From assembly GCA_029243025.1 (NCBI GenBank), contig JAQWSU010000022.1, positions 186,001-250,000 of the forward strand: DNA of 64,000 nt, read 5' to 3'. A program made the position numbers and the translations under genes. The DNA is from Pirellulaceae bacterium (lineage in GTDB: Bacteria; Planctomycetota; Planctomycetia; Pirellulales; Pirellulaceae). A model generated the notes under the pieces. The model was not told the DNA's origin. It did no database searches and saw only the letters and a program-made list of their open reading frames with translations. Positions within the stretch are counted from its first letter, which is position 1, and each line of letters begins with the position of its first letter. Below are positions 19,559 through 28,894 of this stretch, in pieces.

Positions 19559-20028
19559 GATCGAACTTCCACAGGAATCAAGATCGAATGGTGAATTTGG
19601 TTGGCGAATCACGCCATCCATACCTCGTCCCGCAAAGTCAGTCAGGAAAATCCGACTCGGCACGAAGGTGCTAACGGAGTTCTTAGGCGGTGATTGTCCT
19701 CGTCGATAGACTCCCGAACGACTGGCGATTGCCCGGTTGGAATTCTGGAGTTTTTGAGTTTTGTTGCTGCAGGGGATTGAACACGGATCGTTCCGATTTG
19801 TTTCGGTAGGAAAAAAATCTTTGGTCATCAGCTGATGTGCTGGAAAGTAGCAATTGGCAAAAGCCGGAAACAGAGCAAGCAGGCAATGGGTTGGGTATGG
19901 CTGCTATGCATCGGACCCTGAACGCGATCAGGGCCGTTAACATCTGCTTCGTTTCGATCCATGGCGACCTCTCTTACGATGGTCGTTTTTGAACGCGGGA
20001 TCGCAGAAGATCACAAGAAAAGCTGGAG
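19559..20028. other. Intergenic region between antiporter and sigma factor genes
   Basis: About 470 bases. The part 19559-19828 is in frame with the sigma gene but does not look like protein of that family. It likely holds the sigma-gene promoter and leader. No RNA gene recognised. Confidence 0.4.
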
Positions 20029-21645
20029 CTAAGCTCGGCTGAAAGCCGTGAGCAACAGTTGACTCATCGCATCGAGAGCTTGCGTTTCTTCGCTGACAAC
20101 GTATCGAACACCCAGGTTTTTGAGCGGTTGTACGTTGGATTGGAATCGGCAGCGGACGAAAACTTCACAACTGCGGTTGACCTGGCGCAGTTCGCGTACA
20201 ACCGCGACGGCCTCTGAATCGACCGCGATGCTAATGACCACAATTCCTACCTGATCGGCATTCGCCCGTTCCAGCGTGCCTGGATCGGTGGCGTCACCGA
20301 CGATAGTGCGGAATCCTTGTTGTGCGAACTGTTGTAGATTCAGTGGGCTGCGGTCGATCAGGCAGGCGTCATAACCTGATGTTTCTAGCTGCGAGGCGAG
20401 TTGACGGCCGATTGGCCCCATGCCAATTACGATCGCGTTGCGACTTTTAATTTCTCGGATCGGCTGTTCCTTTTCTATTTGTTTTTGTGCTGTGTCCCTT
20501 CCTCGCAACGCGAGTGTCAACAGAATGGGCGAGAGCATCAAGGAGACAAGTGAGATGGCGACAAATTGTTGCGCCTTTTCTTCCGGGACTAATCCCTCTT
20601 TGAGTGCGATGGTGACGATTGCAAAAGCAAACTCGCCCACATGAGCGAGGCCGAATCCCATGCGAATCGAAAGGCTCCAGGGCAACGCAGTCAGGCGGAG
20701 TGCGATGGTTGCGGCCACCGCCTTGATGATAATTAATGATGTCAGCCCCACCAGGAAGAAAACGGGTTGCTGGATTACGGTTTTGGGTTCCAGCAGCATG
20801 CCGAGTGAGACAAAGAAGATTGCGGTGAAAGTTTCTCGGAATGGAAGCACCAAAGCATCGATTTGTTCGGTCCACCGATTACCATTCAACATGAGTCCCG
20901 CGGCGAAAGCGCCGACTGCAGGAGGCAGTCCCATTCGATAGGACGCAAGCGTCACACCCCCGAGAATGACGATGCTGGCCAATACCACGACATCCGGACT
21001 TCGAAAACTTGTCAACGCTGGGATCAGCCATCGGGATAGACCCCATCGCATCAAAGTCACTGAGCTGACAAACAAGAGAGATTTGGTCGCTAAGGCGAGG
21101 TATTCGGTCGTTCCAGGTTGATCATTTTGGCCAGCGATCAAGGGGATGACCAACAGCAGTGGAATCAGCGCGACGTCTTGAAACAGTAGAATCCCGATTG
21201 CCCGTCTTCCCGATGACGAGCTGGAGCGTCCCCATTCCGAAAGTGTCTTGAAGACGAGTACGGTCGAACTGAAGGCGACGGCGGCACCCAGCAGGGCTGA
21301 TGTTTGCCAAGAAAAACCGTTCCAGTTCAACAGCCAAGCAACCGGGACACTCACGAGCAGCATCTGAACACTGCCACCGACCAGGAGGTGGCGGCCAAGC
21401 TTGACCAATTCACCAAGAGAAAATTCCAATCCAATCGCGAATAGCAGAAGGAAGACGCCAATTTCCGAGAGGAGTTCAATGTCGTGACTCCGTTCCCGAA
21501 TCAGTTGGGTTCCGCCCCCTCCTACCAAGACTCCGACAAGCATGTAGCCAATCAAAGTCGGGATGCGAAAATGCTTGCAGGCTAAACCGGCGAGCAAACC
21601 GGCGGACAGAATGACGAGCAGGTCGTAAATAAGTGATTGGTCCAT
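20029..21645 (-). CDS. Kef/CPA2-type cation:proton antiporter with TrkA-N domain
   Basis: 538 residues from ATG 21645 (GGGAAA upstream). About twelve hydrophobic segments form a Na+/H+ exchanger domain (LLAGLACKHFRIPTLIGYMLVG, FLLLFAIGLEFSLGEL, FFVSLGMLLEP). Residues about 410-530 form a cytoplasmic NAD-binding TrkA-N (RCK) domain starting VIGMGPIGRQLASQLE, with the acidic residue after the second strand in LIDRSP. Function: potassium or sodium efflux coupled to protons in the inner membrane, gated by the nucleotide domain. Divergent from the ABC exporter at 21795. The frame is open up to 21792, but that would add a non-family extension. Confidence 0.9.
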   Translation of the reverse strand: MDQSLIYDLLVILSAGLLAGLACKHFRIPTLIGYMLVGVLVGGGGTQLIRERSHDIELLSEIGVFLLLFAIGLEFSLGELVKLGRHLLVGGSVQMLLVSVPVAWLLNWNGFSWQTSALLGAAVAFSSTVLVFKTLSEWGRSSSSSGRRAIGILLFQDVALIPLLLVIPLIAGQNDQPGTTEYLALATKSLLFVSSVTLMRWGLSRWLIPALTSFRSPDVVVLASIVILGGVTLASYRMGLPPAVGAFAAGLMLNGNRWTEQIDALVLPFRETFTAIFFVSLGMLLEPKTVIQQPVFFLVGLTSLIIIKAVAATIALRLTALPWSLSIRMGFGLAHVGEFAFAIVTIALKEGLVPEEKAQQFVAISLVSLMLSPILLTLALRGRDTAQKQIEKEQPIREIKSRNAIVIGMGPIGRQLASQLETSGYDACLIDRSPLNLQQFAQQGFRTIVGDATDPGTLERANADQVGIVVISIAVDSEAVAVVRELRQVNRSCEVFVRCRFQSNVQPLKNLGVRYVVSEETQALDAMSQLLLTAFSRA

Positions 21646-21794
21646 TGGATTATTTCCCGCCCGTATCGTACCGTGTTGTTTCCGAATGGCGTACCATAAA
21701 CGAAGATGGCCCAGTGAAGTTAGTAGGAAAGGTGGTATGGTAGTACTTTGGGATTGTGTTTTTGAGAGAAGTGTTGGACAACGCCTAGTCAACT

Positions 21795-23741
21795 ATGATT
21801 AATCGTGAAAAACCGTCTGGTGACCCCGCGAGAAGTCGTAATCGGTATGACCAATACCAGACGGCTCGAAAGGCCCAAGGATCGGTTGCATCAAAATTGG
21901 AAGCTCGATCGGTTCGTCCCGGCGATCCCAAGCGTGGCCATCGCGATCGGACTTTTAGGCATTTGCTGTCGGAGTTTTTCAAGCTCCTAGGGCCTTTGCG
22001 TCGGTCTGTAGTATTCGCTCTTTCGATGCTCACGGTTGGAACGATTTTGCGGTTGTTTCCACCTGCAGCGTCAAAGCTTGTGATCGACTATGTCTTGACG
22101 GACCGTCCGCTGCCCGATTGGTTATTAAATATCTGGCCAGGGGCGGTTGCTCGCATTCACCTGTTAGTTGTGATTGGTATTGTTGTAGCAGTGTTTGCCT
22201 TAACCGCGTCGCTCTTCACGCTCTGGGGGCGTTGGATTGCGACAAAGGCCACCAACATGATGCAAACAAAGGTCCGGCGCAGAGTGTTCGATCATGCCGT
22301 CAGACTGCCGCTGCACCAGGTTTATCAACTCAAGTCTGGTGGGACCGCCAGTATTCTGCGTGAAGACGCAGGCGGTGTCGGAGATTTGATTTTCAGCATG
22401 CTCTACAATCCATGGAGGGCGATCGTTCAGTTGGTCGGTAGTATTTTGGTCCTGGCTTGGGTGGATTGGCGATTGATGTTGGGGGGGCTGATGATTCTTC
22501 CGCTCGTCTATTTTAGCCATCGAGCGTGGATCACAAGAATTCGACCGGTTTTTCGTGACATTCGCAGGCAACGGCAAGATGTTGATAGTAATGCGACCGA
22601 GGCTTTTGGCGGAATGCGCGTGGTCAGGACTTTCAATCGCGAGCGAAGCGAGAACAGTCGCTACGTCGGTGGTAACAATCTGTTGGTTCGAATGCAGTTG
22701 TTTGTATGGTGGTGGGCTCGGGGTGTCGACATGTTGTGGGATACCCTGGTGCCATTAGCATCGACGATGGTATTGATGTATGGCGGCTACCAAGTTTACT
22801 ACCAGCAATTGACATTAGGCGATTTGTCGATGTTTCTCGTTTACCTAGCCATGCTGCTGGGCCCAATCGCCACTTTGGCTACGAGTGCGACCAATTTTCA
22901 AAATAACCTGGCGGGGTTTGATCGGATTCTCAACTTGCTTAATGAACCACTTGAAGCGGGTAGGCAAGACGTAGGAAAAAAGATCGATGTTGATGAGACC
23001 CCAGGTGCGATCACTTTTCGGAACGTCGATTTCTCGTACCCTGAATCGAATCAATTGGTCCTCCAAGATATCAACCTGCAAGTGAAAAGTGGCGAGATTG
23101 TCGCTTTGGTGGGACGTAGTGGCTCGGGCAAAACAACGCTCTGCAATATGGTGGCTCGGTTCTACGATCCCTGCAAAGGGGCGGTGGAACTGGATGGTGT
23201 CGATTTACAGGAAATCGATCTCTCGTGTTACCGTAACTTACTGGGGATTGTGGAGCAGGATGTGTTCTTGTTCGACGGTACGATCGGCGAGAACATTGGT
23301 TACGCTCGCGCGAATGCGACGATGGAGCAGATTCGCGAAGCCTCGCAGATTGCCCATGCTGATGAGTTTATTGAAAGGTTGCCGCAAAAATTTGACACGA
23401 TTGTTGGGGAAAGGGGTGTGCGGCTCAGTGGCGGTCAACGGCAGCGGCTGGCCATTGCTCGAGCAATTTTGGCCGATCCTCGCATTTTGATCTTGGATGA
23501 AGCCACGAGTAATTTAGATAGCGAAAGCGAACGACTGATCCAGGATGGTTTGCAGCGTTTAATGTCAGGACGGACCTGTTTCGTAATCGCCCATCGGTTG
23601 AGTACAATCTCCCACGTGGATCGGATTGTCGTGGTAGAAAATGGCCGCATTATAGAATCCGGTAATCATGTAGATTTGCTCGCCCAGGGAGGCCGCTATC
23701 AGGAAATGGTCGCCCTGCAGATGCAGGCGAATGCTTATTAA
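21795..23741 (+). CDS. ABC exporter half-transporter (MsbA/lipid-type, permease fused to ATPase)
   Basis: 648 residues. A basic cytoplasmic N-terminus of about 65 residues precedes six membrane segments (about 70-340). The nucleotide-binding domain has Walker A GRSGSGKTTL, Q-loop VEQDVFLFDG, signature LSGGQRQRLAIARAIL, Walker B ILILDEATSNLD and the switch histidine in IAHRLS. It acts as a homodimer exporting lipids, peptides or drugs; the substrate cannot be read from sequence. Followed 34 bp later by the HGSNAT-like gene on the same strand, so the two may be co-transcribed. Confidence 0.93.
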   Translation: MINREKPSGDPARSRNRYDQYQTARKAQGSVASKLEARSVRPGDPKRGHRDRTFRHLLSEFFKLLGPLRRSVVFALSMLTVGTILRLFPPAASKLVIDYVLTDRPLPDWLLNIWPGAVARIHLLVVIGIVVAVFALTASLFTLWGRWIATKATNMMQTKVRRRVFDHAVRLPLHQVYQLKSGGTASILREDAGGVGDLIFSMLYNPWRAIVQLVGSILVLAWVDWRLMLGGLMILPLVYFSHRAWITRIRPVFRDIRRQRQDVDSNATEAFGGMRVVRTFNRERSENSRYVGGNNLLVRMQLFVWWWARGVDMLWDTLVPLASTMVLMYGGYQVYYQQLTLGDLSMFLVYLAMLLGPIATLATSATNFQNNLAGFDRILNLLNEPLEAGRQDVGKKIDVDETPGAITFRNVDFSYPESNQLVLQDINLQVKSGEIVALVGRSGSGKTTLCNMVARFYDPCKGAVELDGVDLQEIDLSCYRNLLGIVEQDVFLFDGTIGENIGYARANATMEQIREASQIAHADEFIERLPQKFDTIVGERGVRLSGGQRQRLAIARAILADPRILILDEATSNLDSESERLIQDGLQRLMSGRTCFVIAHRLSTISHVDRIVVVENGRIIESGNHVDLLAQGGRYQEMVALQMQANAY

Positions 23742-23775
23742 GCGATAACTAATTTGATGTGCCTTGGAGATGATC

Positions 23776-24915
23776 ATGACAGATGCCGTTGCGGATTCTA
23801 AGGCTTCATCTTCTCCTTCTCCCCCCCCACGCTTTGAGTCGATTGACGCGTTGCGTGGGTTCGATATGTTCTGGATCATTGGTGCGGGCAGCATCGTGAT
23901 GGGCTTGCGAAAAGTGAGCGATGCCGAATGGGTCAAGCTGTTGGCCGATCAACTTGAGCATGTCCCTTGGAGCGGTTTTCACTTTTACGATTTGATCTTT
24001 CCACTGTTTGTTTTTTTGGTGGGAGTTTCATCCGTCTTCTCATTGCAGCGGATTGTCGATCGGCATGGGAAGGCAGCCGCCTATTGGCGGCTGATTCGCC
24101 GCGCTGTGGTTCTCTATTTGTTGGGATTGTTTTATTACGGCGGTCTAAGTCGCGATGGTGGTCCCGAGATGTTTCGCTACGTGGGTGTGCTACAACGAAT
24201 TGCCATCTGCTATCTGTTTGGTGGAATCATTCTGCTGAATTGTAAGTTGCGCGGCATGATTATTGCGCTCGCTGTGATTTTGCTCTCGTACTGGGCGATG
24301 ATGACATTTATTCCTGTGCCCGGTGTTGGTCCCGGTGACTTTTCCGAAGGGAAGAATCTGGCAAACTACTTTGATACGCAATACCTGCCGGGTTACAAAT
24401 GGGATGGCGACTGGGACCCCGAAGGTCTGCTCAGCAACTTGCCCGCGATTGGAAGTGGTATCTTGGGCATGTTTGCCGGTATGATTTTGATGAATCCTGC
24501 TTTCACGAGTCTCCAGCGGATGACTTGGTTGATTGGTTTAGGAGTTGGTTGCCTGCTGGTAGGCTGGCTGTGGGGATTTCAATTTCCGATCAATAAAAAG
24601 CTTTGGACGTCATCCTTCGTGTTGTTTGCAGCCGGTTGGAGCTATCTGCTTGTTGCTCTATTTCACGCGGTGATTGACATTGCCAAATTCGACATCTGGG
24701 CACGGCCTTTTGTCTGGATTGGAATGAATTCGATAACGATTTACATGCTCACGAATCTGATAAGCTTCCGATCGGTCGTCTTGCGTGTCGTCCATCCACC
24801 TTTGCTGTCGGCAATGGGGAATTGGGCAGAGCTGGTTGTCTCGTTATTGTCGTTGAGTCTTTGCGTGGGAATCTGCTATTTGCTCTATCGTAAGCAACTA
24901 TTTTTGCGCGTGTGA
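23776..24915 (+). CDS. HGSNAT/DUF5009-like multi-pass membrane acyltransferase
   Basis: 379 residues from ATG 23776, with GGAG nine bases upstream; the TTG at 23764 is a less likely start. An N-terminal Ser/Pro-rich tail leads into RFESIDALRGFDMFWIIGAG, the signature opening of the heparan-alpha-glucosaminide N-acetyltransferase-like/DUF5009 family, and about ten membrane segments follow. The family moves acetyl groups across membranes to glycans; in bacteria the acceptor is unknown. The stop overlaps a possible GTG start of the next gene (GTGTGA), so the J-domain gene is probably in the same transcript. Confidence 0.85.
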   Translation: MTDAVADSKASSSPSPPPRFESIDALRGFDMFWIIGAGSIVMGLRKVSDAEWVKLLADQLEHVPWSGFHFYDLIFPLFVFLVGVSSVFSLQRIVDRHGKAAAYWRLIRRAVVLYLLGLFYYGGLSRDGGPEMFRYVGVLQRIAICYLFGGIILLNCKLRGMIIALAVILLSYWAMMTFIPVPGVGPGDFSEGKNLANYFDTQYLPGYKWDGDWDPEGLLSNLPAIGSGILGMFAGMILMNPAFTSLQRMTWLIGLGVGCLLVGWLWGFQFPINKKLWTSSFVLFAAGWSYLLVALFHAVIDIAKFDIWARPFVWIGMNSITIYMLTNLISFRSVVLRVVHPPLLSAMGNWAELVVSLLSLSLCVGICYLLYRKQLFLRV

Positions 24916-24929
24916 TTGCGGGAGTGGCA

Positions 24930-25568
24930 ATGCAGGATCGAATACCTAGCGATTCTTCGGTTGGCGCGACGAATCTCTTGCAGTTGAGCGCGACCCCCGG
25001 CTGCACAGAAGAAGAAATCAAGGCCGCCTATCGAGGCCTCGCCCAGCAACTACATCCGGATCACGGTGGGGATGCTGAACGATTTCGACGGTTACAACAG
25101 GACTACGAAGTCGCTCTGGAACGGCTTAAACAACCGTTGAAGAAGCCTGTGGTCGTAACGCCCTATGTGCCCCAGGCACCTGTCAAACGGCGCGTGCGGA
25201 GACGGCCGTTTCGTCGAGCGATGATCGTCCTGATCATTCTAAGCCTGGTATCCTTGGTGTTGCCCGCTGACGGTCGTAAGCTATTGTTTGCCCTGCTGCC
25301 GGCAGTCCTCGGAATGGTCTTTGTCCCCGTCCTGCTTACCGCGTGGAAACCCCACCTGAGTGGACTGCTTTGTTTGGTTACTACGCCCGTCTGGATCGTG
25401 ATTGCCGTTGCCTTGGCATTGAACGACCGATTTGGAAACGCGATCCTGTCGCCAGAAACGGCCGAATTCGGTGACTATCTTCTGCTCTCGATTTTTGCTG
25501 TCGCAATCTCGCTGGGGCTTTCGATATTGCTGGGGACGTTGTTTTCGTTCTCGAACAACCGTGAGTAG
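24930..25568 (+). CDS. Membrane protein with N-terminal J-domain
   Basis: 212 residues from ATG 24930, with GGGAG upstream; a GTG at 24912 overlapping the previous stop is the alternative. Residues about 10-62 are a J-domain: EEEIKAAYRGLAQQLHPDHGG contains the HPD motif needed to stimulate Hsp70 (DnaK) ATPase. A proline/arginine-rich linker and four hydrophobic segments follow. The protein would place a DnaK-recruiting domain at the cytoplasmic face of the membrane. The coupling to the upstream transporter and acyltransferase suggests a role in their quality control or assembly, but that is inference. Confidence 0.78.
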   Translation: MQDRIPSDSSVGATNLLQLSATPGCTEEEIKAAYRGLAQQLHPDHGGDAERFRRLQQDYEVALERLKQPLKKPVVVTPYVPQAPVKRRVRRRPFRRAMIVLIILSLVSLVLPADGRKLLFALLPAVLGMVFVPVLLTAWKPHLSGLLCLVTTPVWIVIAVALALNDRFGNAILSPETAEFGDYLLLSIFAVAISLGLSILLGTLFSFSNNRE

Positions 25569-25628
25569 AAACGCGACGACAACACGTGTACCATGGGGTC
25601 GTACGAATCCATCCGACGGAGTATTCCG

Positions 25629-26915
25629 ATGATGCGACCATTTCGATTCTTTGTTGCCGTGTCCCTGGTGACACTCATGGTTGGCGGTTCATTTGCAAGT
25701 GAACCCAAACGCGAGTCCTCTGACCTTGTGACCCCAGATCAGGACTGGCCTTGGTGGCGCGGCCCTGAGCGAAACGGAATCGCAAATGCCCAACAGACCC
25801 CACCTCGTAGTTGGAATCAATCGAAGAATGTGAGCTGGATGGCAGAGTTGCCAGGGCGTGGGCATGGATCTCCCATCGTGGTTGGCGATTGCGTCATTGT
25901 TACGACCGCTGAAACCGATTTGAAGTTGCAATCGGTCATCTGTTTGGATCGAGATTCGGGCAAACGACGCTGGAAGACAGTCGTCCATCGAAATGGACTT
26001 CCACCCAAAAGCAACAAAAAGAGTTCCGATGCATCGACGACTGCTGCGTTCGACGGTGTCCGACTCTATGTGAATTTCATGAGTCATGGAGCGGTGTATA
26101 CAACAGCGCTCTCGATGGACGGCGAGCAGCTTTGGCAACGCAAAATATCTGACTACATCGTCCATCAAGGTTACGGTTCCTCCCCTGCCATCTATCGAGA
26201 TCTTTTAATCGTTTCTGCCGATAACAAAGGGGGTGGCGCCGTCGCAGCGTTGAACCGAAGGACAGGAGAATTTGTTTGGCGGCGCGAGCGACCCAGTCTG
26301 CCCAACTATCCTTCGCCCATCGTGCTCAACTTGTATGGAAAAGACCAATTGCTACTGACCGGTTGCGAAAGAGTCTCGAGTTTTGATCCGCTAAGTGGAA
26401 AAACTCTCTGGGAATTTGAGGGGGCGACAACCGAATGCGTTACCTCGACCGTAACCGACGGCGAGCGAATTTTCACAAGTGGCGGTTATCCTCGGAATCA
26501 CGTCGCTGCGGTACGAGCGGATGGATCAGGGAAGATCGAGTGGGAAAACACGACTCGCGTCTACGTGCCTTCGATGTTGGTGAAAGATAACCACTTATAT
26601 GCCGTGGCCGATGCTGGGGTTGCGATCTGTTGGGATAGCCAAACGGGTGAGCAACGTTGGAAGCATCGACTGGGGGGAACCTTTACTGCCTCACCGGTGA
26701 TGGTCGGAAACCTGATCTATGCCACCAATGAAGCGGGACGCACGTTCGTTTATCATGCAACGCCAGCCAAATTCGAACTGCTCGCCCAAAATCAACTCGG
26801 CGACGAGGTGTTTGCAACACCAACCATCTGTGATGGGCGGATTTTCATGCGCGTCGCTGAGACTCAGGATGATCGCAGACGTGAGCGTCTCTATTGCTTG
26901 GGGAAGCAGGACTGA
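25629..26915 (+). CDS. Exported PQQ-type beta-propeller protein
   Basis: 428 residues from ATG 25629 (CGGAG upstream) with a signal peptide (RFFVAVSLVTLMVGGSFAS). WPWWRGPERNGIA just after the signal is the classic opening of planctomycete PQQ-like outer-membrane beta-propellers. Blade motifs with W at the end recur: LDRDSGKRRWKT, LNRRTGEFVWRR, FDPLSGKTLWEFEG, WDSQTGEQRWKH. Such proteins are periplasmic and probably scaffold or enzyme-like; no cofactor ligands can be assigned. Converges on the gene at 27040. Confidence 0.88.
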   Translation: MMRPFRFFVAVSLVTLMVGGSFASEPKRESSDLVTPDQDWPWWRGPERNGIANAQQTPPRSWNQSKNVSWMAELPGRGHGSPIVVGDCVIVTTAETDLKLQSVICLDRDSGKRRWKTVVHRNGLPPKSNKKSSDASTTAAFDGVRLYVNFMSHGAVYTTALSMDGEQLWQRKISDYIVHQGYGSSPAIYRDLLIVSADNKGGGAVAALNRRTGEFVWRRERPSLPNYPSPIVLNLYGKDQLLLTGCERVSSFDPLSGKTLWEFEGATTECVTSTVTDGERIFTSGGYPRNHVAAVRADGSGKIEWENTTRVYVPSMLVKDNHLYAVADAGVAICWDSQTGEQRWKHRLGGTFTASPVMVGNLIYATNEAGRTFVYHATPAKFELLAQNQLGDEVFATPTICDGRIFMRVAETQDDRRRERLYCLGKQD

Positions 26916-26969
26916 ACTCTGTGGTGAGGATTCCTTCACCGAGAAGTTTGCCGACGCCGACAGGGACGC

Positions 26970-26987
26970 GCGACAGGGAACTGTCGC
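26970..26987. other. Hairpin with GGAA tetraloop between convergent genes
   Basis: GCGACAG at 26970-26976 pairs with CTGTCGC at 26981-26987 around GGAA. No T-run on either side. Position between two converging genes suggests transcript-end structure. Confidence 0.4.
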
Positions 26988-27039
26988 AGTCGACGTGGCC
27001 TGCAACGGCGACGGGTAATTGGTCGGCCTCGGAAACGGG

Positions 27040-27717
27040 CTAAGCGCCATTTCCATCCAGCATCGATTCAATCGCCGCCTTTTCTTCGGCGACTGTGGCT
27101 TCAGCATCTTGGACTTCGTCGTCATCGGTCAAAGGCTTTAGCATCAGGTCAAATGCAAGGTCACTGCTGTCGGGGCTGGCTTGATGCAGGCGAACTGCAA
27201 CCACATTTTTACCCGCTTTCAATAATTTTGGGTCAACGACAAACGACATCTGATAACGCTCCAAATCGCCACCCATGGCAAAGCCCGCTTGGGTCTGTTT
27301 CGTGAGTTCGCCTTTTCTAAGGTTGAAACGGTGAACTTCCGTTCCATTAAGGTAGACCACACATCCGTCGTCACAAAGGAATTTTCCATGTACTTTCTTG
27401 ATGGTGTTGGGATTGGCCACGTTCAGAGAATGGCGGAGGAAAGCGACGGTGCGCTTTTTTTTTGGGTCTGTTCCAAAGGTCAGTTTGCCCGATTGCTTTG
27501 CATCGGTGTCTGCGTCGCCGTAGCCTAATGGGGCCGTACCGGTTGCCCATGTTGAGTCATCGAAGTCGGGACCCGTCCACCGATCGGCGACTCCAGAAAC
27601 GTTGTCTTGATATCTCCACTTGGTCGATTTTGAGTCGAGAATATTATCGGCGGTTACGAATGAAGGAAAAGTGATCAGGCTGCAAAAAAATAGAATCGAG
27701 GTTGATCGAACGAGCAT
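27040..27717 (-). CDS. Secreted protein with a galactose-binding-like jelly-roll domain
   Basis: 225 residues from ATG 27717 with a signal peptide (SILFFCSLITFPSFVTAD). The mature part reads as a beta-sandwich domain seen in many planctomycete secreted enzymes: KWRYQDN, then WTGPDFDDSTWATGTAPLGYGD, then VAFLRHSLNVANP, DDGCVVYLNGTEVHRFNLRKG and a C-terminal KNVVAVRLHQASPDSSDLAFDL. Here the domain stands alone with no catalytic partner, followed by a short acidic helix. Function unknown; a carbohydrate- or surface-binding role is possible. Confidence 0.72.
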   Translation of the reverse strand: MLVRSTSILFFCSLITFPSFVTADNILDSKSTKWRYQDNVSGVADRWTGPDFDDSTWATGTAPLGYGDADTDAKQSGKLTFGTDPKKKRTVAFLRHSLNVANPNTIKKVHGKFLCDDGCVVYLNGTEVHRFNLRKGELTKQTQAGFAMGGDLERYQMSFVVDPKLLKAGKNVVAVRLHQASPDSSDLAFDLMLKPLTDDDEVQDAEATVAEEKAAIESMLDGNGA

Positions 27718-27810
27718 GGTCGGGCTTCCTGGGTTAAGCGACTTTCGAGGAATGCGAGGCCGTCTCAAATTGAGGCGGTGATGGAAACTGGGCTGCAAGT
27801 GATGGAATCG

Positions 27811-28755
27811 TCAGGCAGATCGTGCCGGATCGCTTTCTGTGAAATGGACTCGTACCACCGATGAGAGATCAGCGATGCCCCGCAGACCGTCTTCGTAAGC
27901 GTTATTGAAATGAATGAATCCATGCAGCATGCCATCGTACCGTTGTAATGTCGATCGAACCCCGGCGTTTGCTAGTTTGTCTGCATAAGACTCGCCCTCA
28001 TCTCGGAGGACATCGTATTCGGCGGTGATGATATGGGCGTCGGGGAGATCTCGCAGCGAAGTCGCTCGTGCCGGCGCCAGATAGGCATTTTCAGCAGGAA
28101 TCTGATGCGGAACATACTGGCGGAAAAACCATTTCATCGTATTACGTGTGAGTCCGAATCCGTCCGCGAAATCACGGTAGGATGACGTTTCAAACGAATG
28201 GTCGACGATCGGGTAAATCAGCAGTTGCAGGCTGATTTTCGGCCCTTGCTCGTCACGCGCCTTGAGGCACACAGCCGCAGCTAAATTTCCACCCGCGCTG
28301 TCACCCGCGACAGCCAGACTTCCGGGACGCAGGCGAAAGATCTCGGAATGATTTTCCACATATTCGGTGGCTTCGTATGAATCGTCGATGGCAGCCGGAA
28401 ATGGATATTCTGGAGCTAGGCGGTAATCGACGGCGACCACGTGACAGTGCGAAGCTGAAGCGATCCGACGACATAGGGCATCGTGGGTGTCAAGATTGCC
28501 GAGCACCCAGCCGCCACCGTGAAAATACATGATGACCGGACGCAATTCTGATGTGCTGCACTGATAGACGCGAACCGGAATCCGATCTCCAATTTCGTAA
28601 TCGAAGACATGTGGTAGCTGTGGACCGACGCCAAACAGATTTGTCAGTCCGGCGAAAATTCTGCGACTTTCGTCGGGTGATATCTGACCCCAGCTGGGGA
28701 GATCTTGGGCAGCGCTCCAATTGATGAAGGCTTGAGATTGTGGATGAAGTGCCAT
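27811..28755 (-). CDS. HSL-family alpha/beta hydrolase (esterase)
   Basis: 314 residues. The oxyanion-hole motif HGGGW (in YFHGGGWVLGN), the nucleophile GDSAGGN, the acid in ITAEYDVLRDEG and the histidine in MLHGFIHF form the complete hormone-sensitive-lipase triad. No signal peptide, so cytoplasmic. It hydrolyses short-chain esters; the natural substrate is unknown. The start at 28755 gives the usual length; ATG 28776 is seven codons further upstream. It precedes the jelly-roll gene by about 90 bp on the same strand. Confidence 0.93.
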   Translation of the reverse strand: MALHPQSQAFINWSAAQDLPSWGQISPDESRRIFAGLTNLFGVGPQLPHVFDYEIGDRIPVRVYQCSTSELRPVIMYFHGGGWVLGNLDTHDALCRRIASASHCHVVAVDYRLAPEYPFPAAIDDSYEATEYVENHSEIFRLRPGSLAVAGDSAGGNLAAAVCLKARDEQGPKISLQLLIYPIVDHSFETSSYRDFADGFGLTRNTMKWFFRQYVPHQIPAENAYLAPARATSLRDLPDAHIITAEYDVLRDEGESYADKLANAGVRSTLQRYDGMLHGFIHFNNAYEDGLRGIADLSSVVRVHFTESDPARSA

Positions 28756-28894
28756 CGGAAAATCCTGCGAATCCAAGCGGCGGGGAAGAAGTTTTGCTGG
28801 CCGTGGGTGAAGGCAATTTCAGCGGTTGAGTTCGACCGCACGATCTTAGTTCATCTTCCCACTTGCAGCCATGCTGACTTTTACAGGATTGACT

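Noticed and set aside
19559-19828. 90-codon N-terminal extension of the ECF sigma factor
   Set aside because: It shows no family-like sequence, and a better start with a ribosome site lies at 19558.
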